In this document: positions 1-8,025 of the stretch, piece by piece
Layout of the letters: every line of letters begins with the position of its first letter
Position numbering within the stretch: position 1 is the first letter of the stretch
Source of the DNA: Pseudomonas lini
Lineage (GTDB): Bacteria; Pseudomonadota; Gammaproteobacteria; Pseudomonadales; Pseudomonadaceae
DNA: 64,000 nt
NCBI RefSeq assembly: GCF_001042905.1
Contig: NZ_JYLB01000006.1
Coordinates: forward strand, 248,001 to 312,000
Direction: 5' to 3'
Position numbers and translations under genes: made by a program
The notes under the pieces: generated by a model
What the model was told of the DNA's origin: nothing
Database searches by the model: none
What the model saw: only the letters and a program-made list of their open reading frames with translations

Positions 1-1389
1 GAAACCGGGCTTCACCCCGGTCGGGCGCTTGGGCAGCAACGCCGAGGCCCACCAACCGATGTCGCCCTTGGCGTTGGCGTAGACGATGTTCAGCCCCGGA
101 GCCTGAACCTTGGCCGACGCGGCACGGGCCTTGGCCAGGGTGTCGGCGCGGTTGAGCTGGTAGAAGCCATCGAGGATCGGATTCGGCGTCTCGAGGAAGG
201 CCCACCACATGGCGACCGGCGTCTTGCCGGCGGCGGTGCCGAGTGCATCGTTGATGATCGGGCCGTGGGGCGACTGGCGCAGGGTCAGCGTGACCGGTGA
301 CTGGCCTTTGACCGCGATCTGTTGTTCGGTGTTGACCATGTCGACCCACTGGCCGCGATACCAGACCTGGTTCGGGTTGTCCGGGTTGACCTTCTCTGCG
401 ATCAGGTCCAGATCGTCGTTCTGGAACATTGTCAGGCTCCAGCCGAAGTCCAGGTTATGGCCGAGAAACGCAAACGGCACCAGTGCTTGATGGTAGCCAT
501 ACAGCTCGAAACCCGGCGCCGACAGATGCGCTTCGTACCACACCGACGGCACCGAGAAGCGAATGTGCGGGTCACCGGCCAGCAGTGGTTTACCGCTTTT
601 GCTGCGGTTGCCGGAAATCACCCAGGCATTGCTGCCTTCGAATTGCGGCAGGCCATTGTCGGCCAGCGCCTGCTCACTCAAACGGGCGAGGGCGTTCAGA
701 TCCGTCCAGTCATTGGCAGTGAGGGCCGGTGCAGGGTTGGTGCGCCTTTTGGCCAGCACGCCCTTGGGCTGCCAGTCGAGATCGAAGATGTTCAGGTACT
801 CGGCGCCCAGTTGGTCACGCACGTAAGTCAGCAACGGTTCGGTGCGAAACGCCGCGGCAAAGCTATAGGCCATGTAGCCAGCGATGCTGATGCTGTCTTC
901 GGCGGTGAAAGGGCGCTTGGGGATCCCCAGTACATCGAACTCTACCGGCGCAGCGTGGCTGTCCTGATATTGATTGATGCCGTCCAGATAGGCTTGCAGC
1001 GCTTTCCACGCCGGAGACTGACGATCCAGCGCGGCCACGTAACTTTCAGCCCGTTCGCGGATGCGCAGGCTGCGAAACAGTTTGTCGGTGTCGATCAGTT
1101 TCGGGCCGAGGACTTCGGCCAGCTCTCCACGGGCCAGGCGCCGCATGGCTTCCATCTGGAACAGTCGGTCCTGAGCATGCACGTAGCCGAGGGCGCGGTA
1201 GAGGTCGGTTTCGTTTTCGGCACGGATATGCGGCACGCCGCGCACGTCGTAGCGCACGGTCACCGAACCTTGCAGGTGCTGCAACTCCACCTGGCCCTGG
1301 CGCGTCGGTTGCTTGCTGTACACATACCAGCCGCCCCCGGCGACGAGTACGACGATCAGCAAGGCAAGTACGGTCAGGACGCGTTTCAT
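1..1389 (-). CDS. Penicillin acylase family protein, 3' part missing
   Basis: N-terminal-nucleophile amidohydrolase precursor, truncated by the window edge. It begins MKRVLTVLALLI, a signal anchor or signal peptide, and the acylase A-chain region follows (PHIRAENETDLYRALGYVHA, residues about 52-71). The self-cleavage site reads QFEG/SNAW with the nucleophile Ser near residue 253; SNAW is the diagnostic start of the B chain. The start at 1389 is backed by an AAGGAG sequence just upstream. Family members cleave beta-lactam side chains or acyl-homoserine lactones (PvdQ, QuiP and HacB in P. aeruginosa) and act in the periplasm. Substrate cannot be told from sequence; the serA-region synteny makes a HacB-like relation possible but unproven. 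Confidence 0.9.
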   Translation of the reverse strand, partial: MKRVLTVLALLIVVLVAGGGWYVYSKQPTRQGQVELQHLQGSVTVRYDVRGVPHIRAENETDLYRALGYVHAQDRLFQMEAMRRLARGELAEVLGPKLIDTDKLFRSLRIRERAESYVAALDRQSPAWKALQAYLDGINQYQDSHAAPVEFDVLGIPKRPFTAEDSISIAGYMAYSFAAAFRTEPLLTYVRDQLGAEYLNIFDLDWQPKGVLAKRRTNPAPALTANDWTDLNALARLSEQALADNGLPQFEGSNAWVISGNRSKSGKPLLAGDPHIRFSVPSVWYEAHLSAPGFELYGYHQALVPFAFLGHNLDFGWSLTMFQNDDLDLIAEKVNPDNPNQVWYRGQWVDMVNTEQQIAVKGQSPVTLTLRQSPHGPIINDALGTAAGKTPVAMWWAFLETPNPILDGFYQLNRADTLAKARAASAKVQAPGLNIVYANAKGDIGWWASALLPKRPTGVKPGF

Positions 1390-1492
1390 GGTGACTCCTT
1401 GTTCTTTCGGGATTGCCGCCCGTGTGGGCTGCAAACGTGTAGCACAGACCTCCTGTGCCGGGCATCGCGGTCCTGGAAAAGTCAGGAATGCC

Positions 1493-2074
1493 TTACTTCA
1501 CCACCTCAGCAGGCCACGGGCAGTAGCAACCTACCGCCAGCGTGTGGGTGGCGTTCACCGCCCGGCCTTCATTCAGCGCTTGCAGAATGGGCTCGATAAA
1601 GCTGTTGCTCGAATTGCAGGTCAGGCCTTCGCTGTACGGACCGAAATACGCCAGCCTGCCACTGCGGTCCCAGATCGCCACCGCCGGGCTGGCAGGGATC
1701 TGTTCAGAACCTGGCAGGACAGAGATGGTTTTGAGGCGACTCAACGTGCTGGGCAATTGACCATGGCTGCCGGGCTTTTGGACCGCATAGAACTCGACGC
1801 CCTGCGGTACATACTGCTCAACCAGTTCGGTCAGGTGTTGTTGGTTGCCGACATTGCACGGGCAGGCTGGGTCCCAGAAGTGCACCAGGCGAATGGCGCC
1901 GGGGCCGGCAAGTTCGTCCGGCAGGCGCAACGGGTCGCCGGAGAACACCGCAGTGTGCGAACTGAAGGCGCGCAAGTAGCGCCCCTGAAACCAGTCATAG
2001 GCGGCCCACAGCACGCCGGCACACACTAGGGCGAGCAGGCTGGCAAGCAGTGTGGTGCGGTAGGCCGGACGCAT
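1493..2074 (-). CDS. DUF6436-type thioredoxin-fold membrane-anchored protein
   Basis: 193-residue protein with an N-terminal membrane segment (TTLLASLLALVCAGVLWAA). The following domain looks thioredoxin-like: VHFWDPACPCN carries a Cys-Pro-Cys motif where thioredoxins have CxxC, and a later Cys-rich end reads GCYCPWP. I place it in the DUF6436 group by recall. The start MRPAYRTT at 2074 is preferred over upstream in-frame starts because the hydrophobic anchor then sits at the N-terminus. It probably acts in the periplasm, perhaps as a thiol or metal handling protein; no partner gene tells the role. It runs in the same direction as the acylase gene about 100 bp away. Confidence 0.75.
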   Translation of the reverse strand: MRPAYRTTLLASLLALVCAGVLWAAYDWFQGRYLRAFSSHTAVFSGDPLRLPDELAGPGAIRLVHFWDPACPCNVGNQQHLTELVEQYVPQGVEFYAVQKPGSHGQLPSTLSRLKTISVLPGSEQIPASPAVAIWDRSGRLAYFGPYSEGLTCNSSNSFIEPILQALNEGRAVNATHTLAVGCYCPWPAEVVK

Positions 2075-2171
2075 GGGTTTCAATCCTCGAAGGTCGGCTA
2101 GCTTGCCATGCTTGCCGCGACAGATGAATATCGCAGGCCCATAAAGTCCATTTCGCGCTCTGGAATAGCCC

Positions 2172-3119
2172 ATGCCTGCCACTTTCGACCCCGATCATTT
2201 GCGTGCCAGCCTGCGGCCATTGGCCGAGTGGCAGCCGCTGTCGACGGAGGCCATGGCCTATCAGCATTTTTATGGGCTGGATTTTCCCCAGCGAACCTTG
2301 CGCAGTGGCCTGGGGCGTTTCGAGGTCGATGGCTATGAAGTGGTCAGCCAGCTCTGGTGGCCCGAGCGGGCGAAGGCGACGCTGTTTTTGTTTCACGGTT
2401 TTTACGATCACACCGGGCTCTATCGGCATGTGATCGAGTGGGCGCTGGACCAGGGTTTTGCGGTAATCGCCTGTGACCTGCCGGGGCATGGCTTGTCCAG
2501 TGGCGAACGGGCGAGCATCAAGGATTTCGCCGAGTATCAGAGCACCCTGCAAGGGCTATTGGCCGAGGCGCAATCGCTGGGCCTTCCGCAGCCTTGGCAC
2601 TTGTGCGGGCAAAGCACCGGCGGGGCGATCGTGATCGATCATGTGCTCAATCAGGGCGCGAACAGTCCGGCCCAGGGGCAAGTGATTCTGCTGTCGCCAC
2701 TGGTGCGGCCGCGAGCGTGGGGCTGGTCGCAGCTCAGTTATTACCTGCTCAAGCCGTTCGTCAAAGGCATCGCCCGGCGTTTTAGCGAGAACTCCAACGA
2801 CCCTGACTTCCTGACGTTCCTGCAAGCCGATCCGCTGCAACCGCTGCGTCTGCCCACGGCTTGGGTCGGTGCGCTGGGACGGTGGATCAAGCGCATCGAA
2901 GCGGCACCGAAGAGCCCGCGGCAGCCGCTGATCGTGCAGGGGCAGGCGGACATGACCGTGGACTGGAAGCACAACCTTGATGTATTGCGCGGCAAGTTCG
3001 ATCGGCCTCAGGTGCTGATGTTGCCTGAGGCGCGGCATCATCTGGCAAATGAGACGCCGGGGTTGCGGGAGGAGTATTTCGGGTTTTTGACCCGGCGGAT
3101 GAAGGGGCGGAATCTTTAG
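2172..3119 (+). CDS. Alpha/beta hydrolase, monoacylglycerol-lipase-like
   Basis: 315-residue serine hydrolase of the Hydrolase_4 (serine aminopeptidase S33) type. Visible motifs are the oxyanion HGFYDHTGLYRH near residue 76, the nucleophile elbow GQSTGG with the catalytic Ser near residue 152, and a C-terminal region with RHHLANE that supplies the likely catalytic His. Cytosolic, no signal peptide. It is divergent from the DUF6436 gene with about 97 bp between starts. Substrate unknown; lysophospholipase or monoglyceride lipase activity is the usual assignment for this architecture. No strong Shine-Dalgarno precedes the chosen ATG. Confidence 0.85.
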   Translation: MPATFDPDHLRASLRPLAEWQPLSTEAMAYQHFYGLDFPQRTLRSGLGRFEVDGYEVVSQLWWPERAKATLFLFHGFYDHTGLYRHVIEWALDQGFAVIACDLPGHGLSSGERASIKDFAEYQSTLQGLLAEAQSLGLPQPWHLCGQSTGGAIVIDHVLNQGANSPAQGQVILLSPLVRPRAWGWSQLSYYLLKPFVKGIARRFSENSNDPDFLTFLQADPLQPLRLPTAWVGALGRWIKRIEAAPKSPRQPLIVQGQADMTVDWKHNLDVLRGKFDRPQVLMLPEARHHLANETPGLREEYFGFLTRRMKGRNL

Positions 3120-3130
3120 TGGTAGTCAGG

Positions 3131-3236
3131 GCCTCATCGCGGGCAAGCCCGCTCCCACATTAGATCTCCAGCGGATACAGAATTTATGTACGCCACAGAT
3201 CAAGTGTGGGAGCGGGCTTGCTCGCGAAAGCGATCT
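3131..3236. repeat. REPIN (GTGGGAGCGGGC type)
   Basis: Two inverted REP sequences: GCGGGCAAGCCCGCTCCCAC on the left and GTGGGAGCGGGCTTGCTCGC on the right, separated by about 45 bp. The spacer resembles that of the elements at 30703 and 48365. It sits between convergent genes. Confidence 0.9.
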
Positions 3237-3251
3237 TCCAGACGCTGAATA

Positions 3252-4004
3252 TTATTGACTGAGGCTCGACGTACTCTGCCCCACCGCCAACCCCGCCCGA
3301 ATCGCCGCCAATGCCGCTTGGTAGTAAGCCTTGCCTTCAATGGATTCGGCAAAGGTCGCGAACTCTTCCAGCTCTTCATCCGACAGGTCGCGATAGACAT
3401 ACAGCAGCGTGTTGTTCAGATCAGCGCCGATCTGCTCCATCAGGCGCTGGCGCTGACCATTCAACATGCCTTGAGCCTGACCGCCACCGAGCAGGCCGGG
3501 GATCATCGAGCTCAGGCTGTCGGCCGCCACACCCGCAATCGCCAGGCTGACTTCAGCACCGGCCTCACGGGCGGGCAGGGCCTGGGCGAGGTGGCCGATG
3601 ATCAGCTGACGGGTATCGCTGGCCTGCATTTTCGGCAAGCCCTTGGCGTTTTTCGCCAATTGATCGCGACGGGTGGCCAGCAGTTCGGCGGCGACAATTT
3701 TCTTGCCCAGGGGCGATTGAAAGAAAGTCAGCGCAGGTTTCGGATCGGCAAGCTTCTTGCGCAGTTGCGCTTCGGCACGCTGATCCATGGCTTTGGGCGC
3801 AAAGCGTTGATTGCTGTTGTTGACCAGGGCCTGAAACACCGCCGGCGGCAGGCTGTTCTGGTACCGCTGCTGAGCGGCGGAGAGAGCATCGTTGAAATGC
3901 GCGCGTTGTTCTGGCCAACCGGCGACCTTGTACAACTGGTCGTGGCCGTCTGCCCAGGCGGGCAAAACACAGAACATCAGCAGTGAAAAAAGCAAACGGC
4001 GCAT
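3252..4004 (-). CDS. DUF2059 domain-containing periplasmic protein
   Basis: 250-residue secreted protein with a clear signal peptide (MRRLLFSLLMFCVLPAWA followed by DGHDQ). The C-terminal part (about residues 180-235, YRDLSDEELEEFATFAES) is the DUF2059 helical domain. Function of the family is unknown. The start at 4004 follows a good CAGGAG ribosome site and places the signal peptide at the terminus; a longer in-frame extension to 4148 overlaps the divergent neighbour and is rejected. Divergent from the 2OG-Fe(II) oxygenase gene. Confidence 0.85.
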   Translation of the reverse strand: MRRLLFSLLMFCVLPAWADGHDQLYKVAGWPEQRAHFNDALSAAQQRYQNSLPPAVFQALVNNSNQRFAPKAMDQRAEAQLRKKLADPKPALTFFQSPLGKKIVAAELLATRRDQLAKNAKGLPKMQASDTRQLIIGHLAQALPAREAGAEVSLAIAGVAADSLSSMIPGLLGGGQAQGMLNGQRQRLMEQIGADLNNTLLYVYRDLSDEELEEFATFAESIEGKAYYQAALAAIRAGLAVGQSTSSLSQ

Positions 4005-4137
4005 AGGGACTCCTGTCAGCAGGCGACTATTCTCCGTGCGGCATTCGTACTTGTCGAGAATTCGTATCAGGTTGCGTGCCTTATCCGACCAATCCTCCGC
4101 TGCGCGGCTCTGTCGGATTTGCGGGCACAGGAATACT

Positions 4138-4770
4138 ATGCGCGCCATGCAAATATCCTCTGATCATCCGCTGCTGTTACGTATCGTCGACGACCTGGCT
4201 GAGCGTGGCTGGTCGCAGCAGAATATTTTCCTGCCTCTGGATCTGACCCGGGCACTGGCGGCCGAGTGCCGCAAACGTGCCGCCGAGGGCGAACTCTCCC
4301 CTGCTGCTGTGGGGCGCGGGCCGTTTTCGGAGATCCGCGAGGGCATTCGCGGTGACCATATCCAATGGCTCGAACCCGGTCAGGTCGAGGCCTGCGACAG
4401 CTATCTGGGGTTGATGGACAGCCTGCGTGAGGCGATGAATCGCAGTTTGTTTCTGGGCCTGGAAGATTTCGAGAGCCATTTCGCCCTGTACCCGCCTGGC
4501 GCTTTCTACCTCAAGCATGTCGACCGGTTCCGCGACGACGACCGACGCATGGTCTCGGCGGTGATCTACCTCAATGACGCCTGGCTGCCCGAGCATGGCG
4601 GTCAGTTGCGCATGTACCTGGACGAAGGTGTCGAACATGATGTGGTCCCCACTGGCGGATGCCTGGTGGTGTTCCTGTCGGGCGAAGTCCCCCACGAAGT
4701 CCTGCCCGCGACCCGAGATCGCCTGTCGTTGACGGGCTGGTTCCGCCGTCGTGGCAACGAGCCGTTCTGA
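4138..4770 (+). CDS. 2OG-Fe(II) oxygenase
   Basis: 210-residue non-haem iron, 2-oxoglutarate-dependent dioxygenase of the prolyl-hydroxylase-like P4Hc type. The iron triad is visible as HVD in FYLKHVDRF plus the distal His in SGEVPHEV; the 2OG-binding Arg is in RLSLTGWF. ATG at 4138 has ACAGGA 5 nt upstream; ATG 4147 is an alternative three residues later. The next gene starts 2 bp after the stop, so the two are co-transcribed. It may hydroxylate a protein such as a ribosomal protein or elongation factor, by analogy with other bacterial members; this is not shown by the sequence. Confidence 0.85.
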   Translation: MRAMQISSDHPLLLRIVDDLAERGWSQQNIFLPLDLTRALAAECRKRAAEGELSPAAVGRGPFSEIREGIRGDHIQWLEPGQVEACDSYLGLMDSLREAMNRSLFLGLEDFESHFALYPPGAFYLKHVDRFRDDDRRMVSAVIYLNDAWLPEHGGQLRMYLDEGVEHDVVPTGGCLVVFLSGEVPHEVLPATRDRLSLTGWFRRRGNEPF

Positions 4771-4772
4771 TC

Positions 4773-5258
4773 ATGCAAAAGATTCTGGTAAGCCGCTGTT
4801 TGCTCGGTCACCGCGTCCGTTACGACGGTGGCGCCAGTGGGCCATTCAATCTGTTGGAACAGTGGATTGCCGAAGGCCGGGTGGTGCCGTTGTGCCCGGA
4901 AGTCGCCGGCGGTTTGCCGACGCCAAGAGCCGCGGCAGAGATTCCGGGCGGGCAGGGCGGTGAAGTGCTTGATGGCCTTGCATCGGTCATCACCACCGAG
5001 GGCGAGAACGTCAGTGCCGCGTTTCTTTCGGGGGCTTATCAGGCGCTGGCGCTCGTGGAAAAGCATGGCATCCGCATTGCCGTGCTCAAGGCCAACAGCC
5101 CGTCTTGCGGGAATCTGTTGACCTATGACGGGACGTTCAGTGGCGTGAAGGTCAGCGGTGAGGGTGTCACCGCGGCATTGCTCAAGCGTAATGGCGTTCA
5201 AGTCTTCAGCGAACTGGAGTTGCCACAAGCGGCGGCAGCCCTGGCAACCCTGAACTAA
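4773..5258 (+). CDS. DUF523 domain-containing protein
   Basis: 161-residue protein matching DUF523 throughout: N-terminal ILVSRCLLGHRVRYDGG, then PLCPEVAGGLPTPR, and KANSPSCGN near residue 110. The three conserved Cys (about residues 9, 42 and 113) suggest a metal or Fe-S site, which is inference. Function of the family is not established. It follows the 2OG-Fe(II) oxygenase gene by 2 bp, pointing to a two-gene operon. Confidence 0.85.
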   Translation: MQKILVSRCLLGHRVRYDGGASGPFNLLEQWIAEGRVVPLCPEVAGGLPTPRAAAEIPGGQGGEVLDGLASVITTEGENVSAAFLSGAYQALALVEKHGIRIAVLKANSPSCGNLLTYDGTFSGVKVSGEGVTAALLKRNGVQVFSELELPQAAAALATLN

Positions 5259-5275
5259 CGTCTTGCCCAAAACCC

Positions 5276-5367
5276 ATGTGGGAGCGGGCTTGCTCGCGAA
5301 GAGGGAGTATCAGTCGACATTAATGTTGCCTGACACACCGCATTCGCGAGCAAGCCCGCTCCCACAT
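5276..5367. repeat. REPIN (GTGGGAGCGGGC type)
   Basis: Inverted REP pair, GTGGGAGCGGGCTTGCTCGC and its complement, around a roughly 45-bp centre, lying between convergent genes. Confidence 0.9.
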
Positions 5368-5382
5368 TAAATCTTCAGCGCT

Positions 5383-5967
5383 TTAGGGGTTCGGCGCCAC
5401 ACTCGTATCAGCACCCAACCACTTCTGTGACAGCGCTTCCAGCCGACCATCCGCCTTGATCCGCTGCAGTGCGTTTTCCAGGCTGGCATGAAATGCCGGG
5501 TTACCCTTCTGAAACGGAATCGCCAGGCTCACGGTCTGGTCGGCTTTCGGCTTTTCCTCCGTCAGCGACTGCACCAGCAATATTGAGCGCGGCTCTTCTT
5601 TCTGCGCGATCAATTGCGCATTGGTTTGAATGTAAGGTTGGCTGAAGTCGAAACGTTCCGTGAGCGCCGGGGTCTCTGTGATGTGGTTGATGGCGATGTC
5701 GTACTTGCCGCTTTCGACACCGGTCAGCAGATCGTTGGAATCGGTAACGACAAAGTCGGCGCGGACATCCAGTTCGTTGGCCAGCAACTGCCCCAGCTCG
5801 ACCTCAAACCCGGTCAGTTTGTCCTCATCCTTGAAATTGAAGGGCGGGGTATTAGCCTCAAGGGCAATGCGCAATTCGCCGCGGTCGTTTACATCGTCAA
5901 TCAGTTCGGCATGAGCCAAAGGGCTCAAAAGGGGTAGCAGGCAGATCAGGCCAGGCAAAAAGCGCAT
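5383..5967 (-). CDS. Short SBP_bac_3-type amino-acid-binding periplasmic protein
   Basis: 194-residue extracellular solute-binding protein family 3 member with signal peptide MRFLPGLICLLPLLSPLAHA. The N-terminal lobe is typical (RGELRIALEANTPPFNF, KLTGFEVELGQLLANEL, TERFDFSQPY), and the C-terminal end is typical too (IPFQKGNPAF, ALSQKWLG). Between them the usual 50-60 residues of lobe 2 are missing and replaced by a short linker. Normal family length is about 240-270. The frame is open, so this is a compact version or an in-frame deletion. ATG 5967 has AGGAG upstream; a GTG at 5973 is possible. No permease or ATPase genes adjoin it. Confidence 0.8.
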   Translation of the reverse strand: MRFLPGLICLLPLLSPLAHAELIDDVNDRGELRIALEANTPPFNFKDEDKLTGFEVELGQLLANELDVRADFVVTDSNDLLTGVESGKYDIAINHITETPALTERFDFSQPYIQTNAQLIAQKEEPRSILLVQSLTEEKPKADQTVSLAIPFQKGNPAFHASLENALQRIKADGRLEALSQKWLGADTSVAPNP

Positions 5968-6101
5968 GGTCACTCCTTGAATTCATTTATCGCGACGCGC
6001 TGTTCAGGCTCGCTTTGCTATGGTTGTCGTGTGCCTTCGACAACGAATGGCCGTGAAGTTGTCACGGTCGAGCGAATTTTACGGAAAAACTGGAGAAGAG
6101 A

Positions 6102-6527
6102 ATGAAAAGCTTTATGTCACGTGCAGCACTGGCTGGCCTGTTGCTGGGTGCATCGATGCTGGCAACGGCTGCCACACCTGCTCCCAAAGGTGCTCAAGCG
6201 TTCATCGTTTCCCCGGAAGACGGTGCGACGGTGGGGCAGGAGTTCAAGGTCAAGTTTGGCGTGAAGGACATCTCACTTGCCCCGGCCGGTGATGTCACCA
6301 AAAACACGGGTCACCATCACTTGCTGATCGATGTCGACAAGCTACCTGCCGAAGGCGCACCGATTCCGACAGATGCCAACCACATGCACTTCGGCAAGGC
6401 GCAAACCGAGGCCACCATCAAACTGGCACCGGGCAAGCACACCTTGCAGCTCGAGCTGGGCGACAGCGGTCACATGCCGTTCGATCCGCCGATCGTTTCG
6501 AAGAAAATCACCGTGACTGTGAAGTAA
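6102..6527 (+). CDS. DUF4399 domain-containing periplasmic protein
   Basis: 141-residue secreted protein: signal peptide MKSFMSRAALAGLLLGASML ending near ATA, then a small beta-rich domain (FIVSPEDGATVGQEFKVKFG, NTGHHHLLIDVD, ANHMHFGKAQTE). The cluster of His residues (HHH, HMHF) is a family feature and could bind metal. Function unknown. GAGAAG precedes the ATG by a few bases. It converges on serA, and a bidirectional terminator lies between them. Confidence 0.85.
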   Translation: MKSFMSRAALAGLLLGASMLATAATPAPKGAQAFIVSPEDGATVGQEFKVKFGVKDISLAPAGDVTKNTGHHHLLIDVDKLPAEGAPIPTDANHMHFGKAQTEATIKLAPGKHTLQLELGDSGHMPFDPPIVSKKITVTVK

Positions 6528-6543
6528 CTTTTCCACAGGCATG

Positions 6544-6574
6544 AAAAAGGGAGACCAGATGGTCTCCCTTTTTT
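6544..6574. terminator. Bidirectional rho-independent terminator
   Basis: Stem AAAAAGGGAGACC (6544-6556) pairs with GGTCTCCCTTTTT (6561-6573) around the tetraloop AGAT. A runs on one side and T runs on the other serve both the DUF4399 gene (+) and serA (-). Confidence 0.92.
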
Positions 6575-6590
6575 GTCGCTCAAGCAGCGA

Positions 6591-7820
6591 TCAGAACAAC
6601 ACGCGGCAACGAATGGTGCCGTTGATGTGCTGCAGCTTCTCTTGCGCCATTTCCGAGTATTCGGCATCGACGTCGATCACGACGTAGCCGACTTTCTCGT
6701 TGGTCTGCAGGAACTGACCGGAAATGTTGATGCCGTTTTCGGCGAAGACCTTGTTGATCTCGCTCATCACACCCGGAATGTTCTCGTGGATGTGCAGCAG
6801 ACGGTGCTTGCCAGGGTGAGCCGGCAGAGCCACTTCCGGGAAGTTCACGGACGATACCGACGTACCGTTGTCGCTGTACTTGACCAGTTTTTCTGCCACT
6901 TCCAGACCAATGTTGGCCTGCGCTTCAGCGGTGGAACCACCGATGTGCGGGGTCAGAATCACGTTGTCCAGGCCACGCAGCGGGCTTTCGAACTCTTCTT
7001 CGTTGGAGCGCGGCTCCACCGGGAATACGTCGATGGCCGCGCCGATCAGGTGCTTGTCCTTGATCGCGTCCGCCAAGGCGTCCAACTCAACCACGGTGCC
7101 GCGAGCAGCGTTAATCAGAATGCCGCCCTTCTTGATGGCGCGGATTTCTTTCTCGCCGATCATCCACTGGGTGGCTGCGGTTTCCGGAACGTGCAGGGTG
7201 ACGATGTCGGACATGCCCAGCAGCTCGTGCAGGTTACCGACCTGGGTGGCGTTACCCAGTGGCAGCTTGGTCACGGTGTCGTAGAAGTACACCTGCATGC
7301 CCAGGCCTTCAGCCAGGACCGACAGCTGAGTACCGATCGAGCCGTAACCGACGATACCCAGCTTCTTGCCACGGATTTCGAAGGAGTTGGCTGCGCTCTT
7401 GATCCAGCCGCCACGGTGGCAGGAAGCGTTCTTCTCAGGAATGCCGCGCAGCAACAGGATCGCTTCGGCCAATACCAGTTCGGCTACGGAGCGAGTGTTG
7501 GAGTATGGCGCGTTGAATACCGCGATGCCGCGTTCGCGAGCCGCGTTGAGGTCGACCTGGTTGGTGCCGATGCAGAAACAGCCGACAGCTACCAGTTTCT
7601 TCGCATGATCGAAGATCTCTTCGGTCAGTTGAGTGCGGGAGCGAATGCCGATGAAGTGAGCATCAGCGATCTTTTCCTTCAGTTGGGCTTCCGGCAGAGA
7701 ACCTGTGAGGTACTCGATGCTGGTGTAGCCCGCCGCCTTGAGGACGTCGACAGCCGATTGGTGGACGCCTTCGAGAAGAAGGAACTTGATCTTGCTCTTA
7801 TCGAGAGAAGTCTTGCTCAT
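6591..7820 (-). CDS. serA: D-3-phosphoglycerate dehydrogenase
   Basis: 409-residue enzyme catalysing 3-phosphoglycerate to 3-phosphohydroxypyruvate, the first step of serine synthesis. N-terminal substrate domain, then the NAD-binding Rossmann motif GIVGYGSIGTQLSVLAEGLG (about 156-175), NAARGTVVE, the catalytic His in LTPHIGGST, and a C-terminal ACT domain (HENIPGVMSEINKVFAENGI) for serine feedback. Length and layout match the E. coli-type enzyme. It is divergent from the D-2-hydroxyglutarate dehydrogenase gene. SerA of this type also reduces 2-oxoglutarate to D-2-hydroxyglutarate, so the two neighbours form a known functional couple. Confidence 0.97.
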   Translation of the reverse strand: MSKTSLDKSKIKFLLLEGVHQSAVDVLKAAGYTSIEYLTGSLPEAQLKEKIADAHFIGIRSRTQLTEEIFDHAKKLVAVGCFCIGTNQVDLNAARERGIAVFNAPYSNTRSVAELVLAEAILLLRGIPEKNASCHRGGWIKSAANSFEIRGKKLGIVGYGSIGTQLSVLAEGLGMQVYFYDTVTKLPLGNATQVGNLHELLGMSDIVTLHVPETAATQWMIGEKEIRAIKKGGILINAARGTVVELDALADAIKDKHLIGAAIDVFPVEPRSNEEEFESPLRGLDNVILTPHIGGSTAEAQANIGLEVAEKLVKYSDNGTSVSSVNFPEVALPAHPGKHRLLHIHENIPGVMSEINKVFAENGINISGQFLQTNEKVGYVVIDVDAEYSEMAQEKLQHINGTIRCRVLF

Positions 7821-7927
7821 CTGCGTAAACCTGTATCCCGGAGAAAATTGGCAGGGAAGTAGCCAGCAGACGCTGACCCGAGCGGCATGACAGCCGTCGC
7901 CGCAGAACAGCCTTTGGGCACTATCCT

Positions 7928-7959
7928 GCGGGGTCGGTATGCTAGCATATGCACCCCGC
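7928..7959. promoter_or_regulatory. Nested palindrome in the serA / D2HGDH divergent promoter region
   Basis: Outer arms GCGGGGT (7928-7934) and ACCCCGC (7953-7959) enclose a perfect 12-bp palindrome TATGCTAGCATA (7938-7949). Its position between two divergent genes suggests an operator or overlapping -10 elements. Regulator not identified. Confidence 0.45.
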
Positions 7960-8025
7960 TAAACACTCATTCCTGCGACGTGAAGCGTCTTCAGGATGAC
8001 CATGAATTGTTCGAGAGTTCTGTCG

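Noticed and set aside
322..1599. 425-codon open frame on the + strand
   Set aside because: Antisense shadow of the penicillin acylase gene; the minus strand carries signal peptide and GSNAW cleavage motif, the + frame has no recognisable domain.
3131..5367. Repeated palindromes that might suggest a CRISPR array
   Set aside because: Repeats are dispersed singly between genes as inverted pairs, with no regular spacers and no cas genes.
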